Assembly (NCBI GenBank): GCA_004144595.1
Contig: SEEM01000013.1
Location: forward strand, 1-64,000
Direction of reading: 5' to 3'
Source: Hyphomicrobiales bacterium
Lineage (GTDB): Bacteria > Pseudomonadota > Alphaproteobacteria > Rhizobiales > Beijerinckiaceae
Length of the DNA stretch: 64,000 bases
Shown: one piece after another, positions 29,754 through 44,307 of the stretch
Numbering within the stretch: position 1 is the stretch's first letter
Layout: every line of letters starts with the position of its first letter
Translations under genes and position numbers: made by a program
Notes under the pieces: generated by a model
The model's input: the letters and a program-made list of their open reading frames with translations, nothing else
Databases searched by the model: none
Told to the model about the DNA's origin: nothing

Positions 29754-30767
29754 GTGCGGCAGCCGACAACATTGTCTTCCGATGTGCTTCTCGCAGGCTT
29801 GCGTGCGGCCGGCGAGGAGACGCGGCTGCGCATTCTCGCCCTGCTCTCCGAAGGCGAGCTCTCGGTCTCCGACCTGACCGACATCCTCGGCCAATCGCAG
29901 CCGCGCATCTCGCGCCATCTCAAGCTTCTCGCCGAGGCCGGGCTGGTCAGGCGTTCGCGTGAGGGCGCCTGGGCCTTCTTCCGGCTCGACGAAACCGGGC
30001 CGGGCGGGGCCTTCGCCGCCTCGCTGGCCGCCTGGCTCGACCTGAGCGATCCGGTGCTCGCTGCCGACCGGGAGAGGCTCGCCGCTGTTCGCACGACGCG
30101 GGCGGAGGCTGCGCAGAATTATTTCGCCAGCGTCGCGCGGGACTGGGACCGGTTGCGCGGACTGCATGTGCCCGATCATGCGGTCGAGGCCGCGGTCGAG
30201 GAGGCCGTCGGCGAGGGCTCGCCCGGAGCGATGCTCGATCTCGGCACCGGAACGGGGCGGATGCTGGAGCGGATCGCGCCGAAATTCGGCCGCGCCGTCG
30301 GCGTCGATGCCAATCACGCGATGCTGGCGGTGGCCCGCGCCAATCTGGAGCAGGCGGGGCTTTCCCGCGTCGAACTCCGGCAGGGCGACATCTATGCGCT
30401 GCCCTTCGCGCGCGGCACCTTCGATCTCGTCGTCATCCATCAAGTCCTGCATTTCCTCGACGATCCCGGACGAGCCGTGCGCGAGGCCGCCGCGATGCTG
30501 GCGCGCGAAGGTCGCTTGATCGTCGTCGATTTCGCGCCGCACGACATGGAATTTCTGCGAACCGAGCATGCGCATCGCCGGCTGGGCTTCTCCCGCCAGC
30601 AGATTGCCGCCTGGTTCTCCGAAGCGGGCCTGTCCTGCGACATCTCCCGCGAAGTCACCCTTGCCGATGGCGGCTCGGGCCAGCTCCCGGTCATGCTCTG
30701 GCGTGGCCGCGACCGGCGCGTCCAGGCCGATCCGCCGGTCCGCACGATCAATCTCGAGGTTGCGTGA
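29754..30767 (+). CDS. ArsR-family HTH fused to SAM-dependent methyltransferase domain
   Basis: EETRLRILALLSEGELSVSDLTDILGQSQPRISRHLKLLAEAGLVRRSREG HTH; MLDLGTGTGRMLERIAPKFGRAVGVDANHAML methyltransferase motif. Start GTG at 29754 or 29733 uncertain. Confidence 0.85.
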   Translation: MRQPTTLSSDVLLAGLRAAGEETRLRILALLSEGELSVSDLTDILGQSQPRISRHLKLLAEAGLVRRSREGAWAFFRLDETGPGGAFAASLAAWLDLSDPVLAADRERLAAVRTTRAEAAQNYFASVARDWDRLRGLHVPDHAVEAAVEEAVGEGSPGAMLDLGTGTGRMLERIAPKFGRAVGVDANHAMLAVARANLEQAGLSRVELRQGDIYALPFARGTFDLVVIHQVLHFLDDPGRAVREAAAMLAREGRLIVVDFAPHDMEFLRTEHAHRRLGFSRQQIAAWFSEAGLSCDISREVTLADGGSGQLPVMLWRGRDRRVQADPPVRTINLEVA

Positions 30768-31678
30768 TGAATGCTTTCCGTCCCAGCCGCCACGGCTCGC
30801 GCCGTCCGCGCGTTTCCTTCGAATTCTTCCCGCCGAAATCCGAGGAGATGGAGGTCGCGCTGTGGGAGAGCGTGCGCCGGCTCGAGCCGGTCGGCCCCAG
30901 CTTCGTCTCGGTGACCTATGGCGCCGGCGGCTCCACCCGCGAGCGCACCCACGCCACCGTCAAGCGCATGATCGAGGAGACCGGGTTGAAGCCGGCTGCG
31001 CATCTGACCTGCGTCTCGGCCTCCAGGTCCGAGGTGGACGAGGTCATCCGCTCCTATTGGGATGCGGGCGTGCGCCATGTCGTGGCCCTGCGCGGCGATC
31101 CGGCCGGCGGCCTCGGCACGACCTACGAGCCGCACCCCCAAGGCTACGACCAGACTTCGGACCTCGTCGCCGGCCTGAAGCGGATCGGCGACTTCGAGGT
31201 TACCGTTTCGGCCTATCCGGAGAAGCATCCGGAAGCCGCTTCGCTCGACGACGATATCGATGCACTCCAGAAAAAGGTCGATGCCGGCGCGACGCGGGCG
31301 ATCACCCAGTTCTTCTTCGATAACGACGTCTATTTCCGCTATCTCGACAAGGTGCGTGCGCGCGGTATCGAAATCCCGATCCTGCCCGGCATCGTGCCCG
31401 TCGAGAATTTCAAGCAAACCGCGAACTTCGCCCGCAAGACCGGCGCCAGCGTGCCGCAATGGCTGGCCGACCGTTTCGAGGGGCTGGAGGAGGATGTCGC
31501 GACCCGGCGTCTGGTGGCCGCTGCCGTCTGCGCCGAGCAGGTCCTCGACCTGATCGATCGCGGCGCTACCGACCTGCATTTCTACACGATGAACAAGGCC
31601 GACCTCGTCTATGCCATTTGCCATCTCGTGGGGTTGAAGCCCGAGAAGGCGGCGGCGCAGGCAGTGGCGGCGGAGTAA
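30764..31678 (+). CDS. metF: Methylenetetrahydrofolate reductase
   Basis: RVSFEFFPPKSEEMEVALWESVRRLEPVGPSFVSVTYGAGGSTRERTH; ITQFFFDNDVYFRY; ATGA overlap with upstream gene. Confidence 0.95.
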   Translation: MMNAFRPSRHGSRRPRVSFEFFPPKSEEMEVALWESVRRLEPVGPSFVSVTYGAGGSTRERTHATVKRMIEETGLKPAAHLTCVSASRSEVDEVIRSYWDAGVRHVVALRGDPAGGLGTTYEPHPQGYDQTSDLVAGLKRIGDFEVTVSAYPEKHPEAASLDDDIDALQKKVDAGATRAITQFFFDNDVYFRYLDKVRARGIEIPILPGIVPVENFKQTANFARKTGASVPQWLADRFEGLEEDVATRRLVAAAVCAEQVLDLIDRGATDLHFYTMNKADLVYAICHLVGLKPEKAAAQAVAAE

Positions 31679-31681
31679 AAG

Positions 31682-31769
31682 CGTCATTGCGAGCGCAGCG
31701 AAGCAATCCAGGAGACGTAGAGCTCAGCGACCCCTGGATTGCTTCGTCGCTCCGCTCCTCGCAATGACG
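31682..31769. repeat. Intergenic palindromic repeat (CGTCATTGCGAGCGnAGCGAAGCAATCCAGG type)
   Basis: CGTCATTGCGAGCGCAGCGAAGCAATCCAGG ... CCTGGATTGCTTCGTCGCTCCGCTCCTCGCAATGACG inverted arms. Confidence 0.85.
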
Positions 31770-31804
31770 GCCATGACTGAGCATCAATTGGCGAAAGCGT
31801 AACG

Positions 31805-35557
<3,753 letters not shown>

Positions 35558-35613
35558 TTGCCTTCCAGTGTTGCGGCAGGCATCACGCCTGTCGCAGCGA
35601 GGGAGAGATTGTC

Positions 35614-36048
35614 GTGACGACTGACGAGGCAAGGCTGATCCGCAAGGCGGTGGCGGCGGACCAGCCGCGCATCCACGCCATTCGCATGGGCGTGCGCGAG
35701 AACATCCTGAGCGACCCTTCCAAGGTGACGGCCGAGGATGTCGCCTGGTATCGCGAGCAGGCCATCTTCCTCGTCGCGGAAAGCGCGGGCGAGATCGCCG
35801 CCTTCGCGTGCGCCAATCATCAGACCGGTCTGATCTGGGCCTTGTTCGTCGACCCGGCTCTGGAAGGGCAGGGCCATGGCCGCGCCCTGCTCGATGCGGC
35901 GCTGGCGGGGCTGAAGGCTGCCGGCCATGCCCAGGCCTGGCTCGAAACCGGGGCGGGCACGCGGGCGGAACGCTTCTACATCCGCCACGGCTGGCGCGAC
36001 ATGGGCCGCGGCCTCGACGGGCAGACCGTCTTCACCAAGCTGCTCTGA
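35614..36048 (+). CDS. GNAT-family N-acetyltransferase
   Basis: ALFVDPALEGQGHGRALLDAALAGLKAAGHAQAWLETGAGTRAERFYIRHGWRDMG; GTG start. Confidence 0.85.
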   Translation: MTTDEARLIRKAVAADQPRIHAIRMGVRENILSDPSKVTAEDVAWYREQAIFLVAESAGEIAAFACANHQTGLIWALFVDPALEGQGHGRALLDAALAGLKAAGHAQAWLETGAGTRAERFYIRHGWRDMGRGLDGQTVFTKLL

Positions 36049-36167
36049 CGACAGAAAGCCGCCCGATGGGGCGGCTTAAGCGCCGACGATTCGGGCGATC
36101 GCCGGGCGCCGAGCGCAAGGCGTTGGCACAGGGGCATCGCTCCGGCGGCAACGCCGCATCGGGAATG

Positions 36168-37109
36168 TCAGGCTGAAACGGCGGCAGGGCGCAGCCCGGT
36201 GGCTGGCCCGTCGAAGACGCGGACGCAATCCCCGCCTGCCAGGCCCGCGACATGGAGCGCCGCCTCGGCTTCCGTGAAAACGTCGTTCTGCTCGCGGTAG
36301 TTCTCCGGCTTCAGCAGGGCCGCGCCGATCGAAAGCGTGAAATCGATGACGAGGTAGCCCCGCGGCATCGGTCGACACAGCAGCTTGCGCGTGCCGGCGA
36401 GCATCGAGGCCAGGTAGCCCTTGTCGCACGGCATCCGCAGCATCAGAGCGAAAGCGCCCGGTCCTGTCTGGTCTATCGCCAGTGCATCGGGGAAGAGCCG
36501 GCGCAGGCGCTCGCCGAAGCAGCGCATGACGTCCTCGCCCGCAGCCCGGCCATGGTGTTCGACGATTGCCGGAAAGCTGTCGATCTCGAAGATCGCGACG
36601 GCGATACGGTCGGGCTCGCGATCCGGTGCCTGCCGGAAATGCCTGAGCGCTTCGGTTAAGCTGCGGCGCGCTGCGGGGCTGGTCGGCGGTTCCGCCCGTG
36701 TGAGGTTCGAAACGCCGTTCCACAAGCCCTTCTCGGCGGTCACGTCCTGCTTGGAGCCGAAGATCCTGATCGGCCGGCCATGCTGATGGCCGACGCCGAC
36801 GATGAGACGCATCCAACGCTTCTCGCCATTCACCGCCCTGATCCGGCAATCGAGCGCAAAACCCTGCCCGGTGCGGAGGCTGTTGCTGCGATGCTGCTCC
36901 ATATCGCGCCTGGACCGCTCCTCGTAGAGATCGAGCGTCGCCTTGCGGTAGATCTCGCTGCCGCGCTGGAGGCCGAACAGGTCGTAGACGCCGTCCGTCC
37001 AGCTCAGCGTCTCGTTGGCCAGGTTGCATTCCCAGGCACCCAGCGCGGAAGGCGAGAGCGCGCTCTCGTAAAGGGGCCTGGTTGCTGCGACGAGCTGCTG
37101 GCTGTTCAC
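36168..37109 (-). CDS. PAS domain plus degenerate GGDEF-like protein
   Basis: PAS-like GAWECNLANETLSWTDGVYDLFGL...; GGDEF-like fold region IAVAIFEIDSFPAIVEHHGRAAGEDVMRCFGERL... but TGPGAFALML in place of GGDEF. Confidence 0.6.
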   Translation of the reverse strand: MNSQQLVAATRPLYESALSPSALGAWECNLANETLSWTDGVYDLFGLQRGSEIYRKATLDLYEERSRRDMEQHRSNSLRTGQGFALDCRIRAVNGEKRWMRLIVGVGHQHGRPIRIFGSKQDVTAEKGLWNGVSNLTRAEPPTSPAARRSLTEALRHFRQAPDREPDRIAVAIFEIDSFPAIVEHHGRAAGEDVMRCFGERLRRLFPDALAIDQTGPGAFALMLRMPCDKGYLASMLAGTRKLLCRPMPRGYLVIDFTLSIGAALLKPENYREQNDVFTEAEAALHVAGLAGGDCVRVFDGPATGLRPAAVSA

Positions 37110-37199
37110 GATGCCCCCCTACCGGTCGACCGGTGGAGGCAGACTATGTCCGGGAGCGTTAAGCGTCCCTTGCCGCATGCAGGAAAATCGAGCGCCGTC

Positions 37200-38428
<1,229 letters not shown>

Positions 38429-38432
<4 letters not shown>

Positions 38433-39193
38433 GCCGCAGCCTCCGGCAGATCCGCCTCTGGCAAGGCAGCACCTGCATCGAGCCCAGCCAGCGCGGCGCG
38501 GGCATCGGCCGGCTCCTGCCTGAGATCGCTGAGCAGATGGCCATCGCGGAAGCGGATCAGGCGCCTGGCATGGCGGGCGACCTCGGCATCATGGGTGACC
38601 AGGACGACGGTGACGCCCTCGCGGTTGAGGTCCTGGAAGAGGGCGAGGATTTCGAGCGCGGTGCGGCTGTCGAGAGCGCCGGTCGGCTCGTCGGCGAGCA
38701 GCAGGCGCGGCTCGTTGACCAGCGCGCGGGCGATGGCGACGCGCTGCTGCTGGCCGCCGGAGAGCTGCATCGGGCGGTGATGGGCGCGCTCGGCAAGGCC
38801 GACGCGGGCAAGTGCGGCCAACGCGCGCCGCTTCCGTTCGGCACGGGCGACCCCGGCATAGACCATCGGCAGTTCGACATTGGCGCAGGCGTCGATGCGC
38901 GGCAGCAGGTTGAACTGCTGGAAGACGAAGCCGAGCTTGCGATTGCGAAGCTCCGCCAGCCCATCGCCCGACAAGGTCTCGACCGCGACGCCATCAAGCA
39001 CGTAGTGCCCACCGCTTGGCCGGTCGAGGCAGCCGATGAGGTTCATGAAGGTCGATTTGCCGGAGCCGGACGGCCCCATCACGGCGGCGAGGTCGCCGGC
39101 ATCGATCGCCAGCGAGACCCGGTCCAGTGCCGTGACGCGGCCGGAATCGAGATCGTAGACGCGCGAGAGGTCGCGGGTTTCGATCAGGGGCAT
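38429..39193 (-). CDS. MacB/LolD-type ABC transporter ATP-binding protein
   Basis: GPSGSGKSTFMNLIGCLDRPSGG, LSGGQQQRVAIARALVNEPRLLLADEPTGALDSRT. Confidence 0.95.
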
Positions 39194-39227
39194 GGCGTGT
39201 GCTCCGTCGTCTGAGACGAGGCAGTAC

Positions 39228-39320
39228 CGTCATGCTCGCCCTTGTGGCGAGCATCCGCGTCTTGAACGCGACTTTTGACCGGCGAAGACGTGGATGGTCG
39301 GGACAAGCCCGACCATGACG
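39228..39320. repeat. Intergenic palindromic repeat (CGTCATGCTCG type)
   Basis: CGTCATGCTCGCCCTTGTGGCGAGCATCC ... GGATGGTCGGGACAAGCCCGACCATGACG. Confidence 0.75.
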
Positions 39321-39353
39321 TCGAGCGCGCGGACCAGTCTTGGTTGCTGACCA

Positions 39354-41099
39354 TCAGAACAGCCGCGGCCCGCGGGCGCGGGAGGCCGGCGGTTCGGGTG
39401 CCGTCGTCAGGCGCGGGCCGCCGCCGGTCACGACCTGCGCGCCATCCTTGACCTCGCCGGTCAGCAATTCGGTGAAGGCGCCATCGGTCGGGCCGAGCAT
39501 CACCGTGACAGGCTTGGGCTGGCCGGCCTCGTCGAGCACATAGACGCGACCGGGAACGCCCTGACGCGGTGCCCCGCGGCCTTCCTGCATGATCGCCTCG
39601 AACCTGGCACGCCGCTCGGGGTCGAGCACGGCGCCGATCTTCGTGACGATCTCGTTGCGCGCCGTGCGGAAGGCGGCGCGCCGCTCCTCCGGCGAGAGCC
39701 CTGCCATGGCCTCGCGATTGCCGCGACGTTCCCGGAGGATTTCGCCGATCGCCTGCTTCTGCTCGGGCGTCGGCTGCAACTCGGTCTCGATCCGCTCGCG
39801 CAGGGCCGAGGCGGCGCGCGGGGCCCGTTCACCGGCATCCGGAACAACCACCGGTCCGCCGACAGAGGATGGCGGGGCGCCGGCCGCGCCGACAGGGCGG
39901 AAGCGCAGGGCGGCATTGGGTACGCGCAAAGCGTCCGGCCGGTCCTCGGTCACGACCTGAAGATTGGCGGTCATGCCCGGCAGGAGCGCCATGTCGCGAT
40001 TCTCGACGCGGACGATGCCGGTATAGGTGACAACGTTCTGGATGGTCTGGGCACCGAGCCGGACCATCTCGACCCGGCCCTGGAAATTGCGGTTGGGATA
40101 GGCGTTGACGGTGAAAGAGACCGGCTGGCCGGGCTTCAGCCGGCCGACATCGGCCTCGTCGATATTGGCATAGATGTCGATGGTGCGCAGGTCCTGCGCG
40201 ATCTGGAACAATGTCGGCGCCGAGAGCGAGGCGGCGACGGTCTGGCCGAGATCGACCTGACGCTGGACCACCACGCCATCGACCGGCGAGCGGATCTGCG
40301 TGCGTTCGAGATCGATCAGGATGTCCCGCAGCTTGGCATCGCGGCCGGCGATCAGGGCCTGGGAGGACTGGACCTGCCCCTCGCCGAGCTGGATATCGGC
40401 ATCGAGCCCCTTGAGCTCGGCCTGCGCCGAGGCGAGCTGGGCCTCGTTCGAGGCGAGCGAGGCGGTCTGGACCTCGACCTGCGTGCGGGCTGTATCGAGG
40501 TTCTGTTGCGAGCCGGTGCTGCGGCTGAAGAGCTGCTCCTGCCGCTCGAAGGTTCGCTTCGCGTCGGCGAGCTGGGCGGAGGTGCGGGTGCGCTGCGCCT
40601 CGATATCGCGGATGAACGAATCCGCCTTGATCCGCGCGGCGCGGGCGCGTTCGAGCTGAGCGGTCTTGACGACGAGATCGGCCCTGGCCTGCTCGAGATC
40701 GGCCTGCGCGGCGTCCCGACGCGTCCGGATCTGATCGCTCTGCAGGCTGGCGACGACCTGGCCGGCCTTCACCTGCGAATTGTAGTCGGCGAGAACCTCG
40801 ACGATCTGGCCGGACAATTGCGAGCCCACGAGCACGGTGGTGACCGGCGTCAGCGTGCCGGTGGCGCGCACCGCCGCAGTGATGCGGCCGCGATCGAGCG
40901 CCGCCGTGCGATAGGGCGGCTCGTTGGCGTTGCCGCCGGCAGGGCGCAGCGCCCAGTAGCCGGCAGCCACCGCAAGCACGATCAGCCCGGTCCCGATCAG
41001 CCATCTGCGCAAGGTCGTATCCCCATCCGTCCGCGCCTCGGCGCGGGCTTGGGAGAGATTGACAGAAACCGCGCCCTCCGGCGAGTTAACTTCCTGCAA
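39354..41099 (-). CDS. MacA-like efflux periplasmic adaptor subunit with inserted helical region
   Basis: Single N-terminal TM; VLVGSQLSGQIVEVLADYNSQVKAGQVVA; long coiled-coil; beta-barrel RSPVDGVVVQRQVDLGQTVAAS; operonic with ABC genes. Confidence 0.88.
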   Translation of the reverse strand: MQEVNSPEGAVSVNLSQARAEARTDGDTTLRRWLIGTGLIVLAVAAGYWALRPAGGNANEPPYRTAALDRGRITAAVRATGTLTPVTTVLVGSQLSGQIVEVLADYNSQVKAGQVVASLQSDQIRTRRDAAQADLEQARADLVVKTAQLERARAARIKADSFIRDIEAQRTRTSAQLADAKRTFERQEQLFSRSTGSQQNLDTARTQVEVQTASLASNEAQLASAQAELKGLDADIQLGEGQVQSSQALIAGRDAKLRDILIDLERTQIRSPVDGVVVQRQVDLGQTVAASLSAPTLFQIAQDLRTIDIYANIDEADVGRLKPGQPVSFTVNAYPNRNFQGRVEMVRLGAQTIQNVVTYTGIVRVENRDMALLPGMTANLQVVTEDRPDALRVPNAALRFRPVGAAGAPPSSVGGPVVVPDAGERAPRAASALRERIETELQPTPEQKQAIGEILRERRGNREAMAGLSPEERRAAFRTARNEIVTKIGAVLDPERRARFEAIMQEGRGAPRQGVPGRVYVLDEAGQPKPVTVMLGPTDGAFTELLTGEVKDGAQVVTGGGPRLTTAPEPPASRARGPRLF

Positions 41100-41118
41100 T
41101 CTTTGACTTAGCCAGAGT

Positions 41119-41922
41119 TCAGGCGGTGCGGGCGCCCTGCGAGGCGGCGAGCAGGTCGCGCAGCGTGGTGATCGTCGAGGAATCGGCGACGCCGTCGACC
41201 TTGTCCGGGCGCCAGTGACGCTGGAAGGCCGCGACCACCGCCTCCAGCTTATCGTCGAAGACGCCGTCGACCGTCACGCCATAGCCCAGCATGGCGAACA
41301 TCGCCTGCAGCGCCTCGACCGGCTGGCCGCTCTCGCCGCGGGCGAGGAAGCGCCCGCCGCGGATCGGAGCGGGTTCGCTCCATAGTCCGATGCCGGCCTC
41401 GGCGAAACGGCGCCACGGGAATTTCTCGCCGGGATCGATCTTGCGGCCGGGCGCGATATCGGAATGGGCGAGCACGCGCTCGGACGGGATCGACCAGCGC
41501 TCGCAGATGTCGCGGCAGAGGTTCAGCGTCGCCGCGATCTGCTCTTCCGGATAGTCGGGGAGGCCGCCGGGATGGCCGGGATTGGCGATCTCGATGCCGA
41601 TCGAGCAGGAATTGACGTCGGTCTCGCCAGCCCAGTGCGAGGCGCCGGCATGCCAGGCGCGCCGGCCCTCCGGCACGAGCTGGAGCGTATGGCCGTTCTC
41701 GAAGACGAAATAGTGCGACGAGACCTGCGCGACCGGATTGCACAGCCATTGCAGCGCTTCGCCCGCGACCGGCATGCCGGTGTAGTGCAGGATCAGCATA
41801 TCGGGCCGGCGGCCCGGCGTCCCGTCCGCATGCTTGCGCTCGCCATGGTTGGGCGAGGGGAAGATTTTTGCGGCGAAGCGGCTGTCGGGCTTGGCCGCGT
41901 CCGGCGAGGCGATGTCGGTCAT
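41119..41922 (-). CDS. N-acetylmuramoyl-L-alanine amidase with peptidoglycan-binding domain
   Basis: MLILHYTGMPVAGEALQWLCNPVAQVSSHYFVFENG; SIGIEIANPGH; VLAHSDIAPGRKIDPGEKFPW; C-terminal PG-binding repeat. Confidence 0.9.
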   Translation of the reverse strand: MTDIASPDAAKPDSRFAAKIFPSPNHGERKHADGTPGRRPDMLILHYTGMPVAGEALQWLCNPVAQVSSHYFVFENGHTLQLVPEGRRAWHAGASHWAGETDVNSCSIGIEIANPGHPGGLPDYPEEQIAATLNLCRDICERWSIPSERVLAHSDIAPGRKIDPGEKFPWRRFAEAGIGLWSEPAPIRGGRFLARGESGQPVEALQAMFAMLGYGVTVDGVFDDKLEAVVAAFQRHWRPDKVDGVADSSTITTLRDLLAASQGARTA

Positions 41923-41930
41923 GGAGCGGC

Positions 41931-42680
41931 TCAGGCGGGTTGCTGCGCGAGGCTGCGGTTCATGCCGCGTTCCCGTTGGATCGCGTCCCAGGCGGCATTG
42001 ATGGCGGCGATGCGGCGGGTCGCGATGGCGATCGCTTCCTCCGGCAGGCCGCGGGCGATTTCGCGGTCGGGATGGGTCTCGGCGACGAGGCGGCGGTAAT
42101 GGCGCTTGAGTTCGGCGTCGTCCATCTCGCGGCTGGCGCCAAGAACGAGGTAGGGATCGTCGGGGCGGCGGGCATGGCGGGCCTCGATCCGGGCAAAATC
42201 GGGCTCGGTGATGCCGAAGATGCCGGCGACGGATTGAAGATAGGCGTGCTCGGCCTCGTGGATCGCGCCATCGGCCGCGGCGATCAGGAAGAGCCCGTCG
42301 AGCACATCCTCAAGCAGGGCGGGCTCGTCCTTGAAGGCGGCGGCGATCTGCTCAGCATAGGCCTCGAAGCCGGCGCTGGTCTGCTTGGCGAGATCGAACA
42401 GCGCCTCGATGCGCTGCTGCTGGTCGGGCGGGACATCGACGATGCGCCGGAACGCGGTGATCTCGTCGCAGGTCACGACCCCGTCGGAGCGAGCCATCTT
42501 GGCGGCGAGCGCGACGAGGCCGGTGGTGAAGACCAGCTCGCGCGGCGCTGCGCCGAAGGGCGCGCCCTCGCGGTCGACCAGGACATGGCCGGCGAGCGCG
42601 CCGACAAGTGCACCCAGCGGGCCGCCGATCACGAGGCCGAGTCCGCCGCCGCCCAGAGCGCCCCAGAAAGAGGAAGCCAT
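41931..42680 (-). CDS. TerB/DnaJ (DjlA-like) co-chaperone
   Basis: Glycine-rich N-terminus, TerB-like helices, C-terminal J domain DPYLVLGASREMDDAELKRHYRRLVAETHPDRE with HPD motif. Confidence 0.85.
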   Translation of the reverse strand: MASSFWGALGGGGLGLVIGGPLGALVGALAGHVLVDREGAPFGAAPRELVFTTGLVALAAKMARSDGVVTCDEITAFRRIVDVPPDQQQRIEALFDLAKQTSAGFEAYAEQIAAAFKDEPALLEDVLDGLFLIAAADGAIHEAEHAYLQSVAGIFGITEPDFARIEARHARRPDDPYLVLGASREMDDAELKRHYRRLVAETHPDREIARGLPEEAIAIATRRIAAINAAWDAIQRERGMNRSLAQQPA

Positions 42681-43032
42681 CACAAAACCGATCCCGTGAA
42701 TCCGAATGCCCGGATGATGGAAGAAGGGGGCTTGTCCGCGCAAGAGCGCCCGGTGCGACGGCCTGCCGCGCCCAAAAAGTACATCCGGCCGCGAATGAGC
42801 CCGAAATGCGGCAGCTGATTCGCCTGCTTGATTCGTACCCGGAGGCCGGAAGCCGACAAAGATTTTTCAGCGAGCGAATACATATGAATACTGAATAGCT
42901 AAATACAGAATAGATTTATGTGAGCGCCTATTATTTTGGTTTTGTCTGAGAATGTGACAGATTATCGACACATTCGCCCATCAGTTGAGCGGCCCCATCG
43001 GCCAGTCATGGCTCAACGGGGTTCAATACGAC

Positions 43033-43671
43033 ATGCGGTATATCTGTGGTGGTCTCGCGGTTACGTGCCTGATTAGCCTCTCCGGGGTGGCCCTGGCCGA
43101 GGAATTCGTCAACGCGGAAACGGACCCCAGAGCTATCGTTCGCCGCGACGCCGAGATCGCCCGTGCCAAGGCTGCCGAGGACAAGGGCGAGGAGGTCCAG
43201 GCCGAGGCGCCCAAGGCGCAGCCTGCGACCCGTGCTGCCAAGGCCGAAACCGAGAAGCACGAGACCCGCGCCAGCCGCGTGCCGGCTGCACCGGTCGGGG
43301 CTGAGGACATCAAGGCAATCGTGGCCCGCCATGCCGCCGCCAATGGCGTGCCGTTCTCGCTGGCCGACGCGATCGTGCGCGTCGAGAGCCGCTACAATCC
43401 CCGCGCTGCGCATGCCGGCAATTTCGGCCTGATGCAGATCCGCCACCAGACGGCGCGCGGCATGGGCTATTCCGGCGGCGCCGGCGGGCTGCTCGATGCC
43501 GAGACCAACGCGCGCTACGGCATGAAGTACCTCGCCATGGCCTACAAGATGGCCGGCGGCGACACCTGCCGCACCATCATGAAATATCAGAGCGGCCATA
43601 TGGCGACCCGGATGAGCGGCGCCAACCGCACCTATTGCGCCAAGGTGCGCACGATCACCGCCCGCAACTGA
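43033..43671 (+). CDS. Exported lytic transglycosylase (SLT domain)
   Basis: Signal peptide; PFSLADAIVRVESRYNPRAAHAGNFGLMQIRHQTARGMGYSGG...ETNARYGMKYLAMAYKMAGGD. Confidence 0.85.
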   Translation: MRYICGGLAVTCLISLSGVALAEEFVNAETDPRAIVRRDAEIARAKAAEDKGEEVQAEAPKAQPATRAAKAETEKHETRASRVPAAPVGAEDIKAIVARHAAANGVPFSLADAIVRVESRYNPRAAHAGNFGLMQIRHQTARGMGYSGGAGGLLDAETNARYGMKYLAMAYKMAGGDTCRTIMKYQSGHMATRMSGANRTYCAKVRTITARN

Positions 43672-43726
43672 TCCGAAACGGCCCGGTTTTGCTTGACGCC
43701 GCGCGCGCCAGCGCGCATCTCCCCCT

Positions 43727-44133
43727 CGCCAGTCGGCCGGACGGCCGCTCTCGCTCGCGAGGGAGGAAAGTCCGGGCTCCACGGAAATACGGTGCCGGAT
43801 AACGTCCGGCGGGGGCGACCCCAGGGAAAGCGCCACAGAGATCGAACCGCCTTGCGCTGGAGAGCTTCGGCTTTTCCGGCGAGGTAAGGGTGAAAAGGTG
43901 CGGTAAGAGCGCACCGCGGACCCGGCAACGGGGACGGCATGGCAAGCCCCACCGGGAGCAAAACCGAATAGGGACGATGCTGCCCGCGCAAGCGGGGAGG
44001 GGCAGGTTTCTGTGCCTTGTCGTCCGGGTTGGTTGCTCGAGGCGCGCAGCAATGCGCGTCCCAGAGGAATGGCCGTCACGTCGGGGGAGCGATCCTCCGG
44101 CCATCCAAAACCCGGCTTACAGGCCGACTGGCG
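43727..44133 (+). ncRNA. rnpB: RNase P RNA (bacterial class A)
   Basis: GAGGAAAGTCCGGGCTCCACGG near 5' end, CAGGGAAAGCGCCACAGA, 3' CCGGCTTACAGGCCGACTGGCG; P1 arms CGCCAGTCGGCC / GGCCGACTGGCG complementary. Confidence 0.95.
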
Positions 44134-44307
44134 CTTCGACCGTCGTGAATTCTGCTCCGCGGGGCATCCGACGCGGCCTTCTGCGCTTCCGGTGCTCCCG
44201 GACTGATGTCCGCGGCGCGCCGGTTCTCGAAAGCCACGCCGGCCGCCTCACCGGAGCGAATTCCCGATCGGTCTCAAGGCTCGGCTCATCAAGCCGGGAT
44301 ATTGGCC

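Noticed and set aside
43006-44079. ORFs on both strands across the RNase P region (e.g. 43006..44079 -, 43890..44444 +)
   Set aside because: The region is explained by rnpB and the SLT gene; ORFs are spurious in structured GC-rich RNA.
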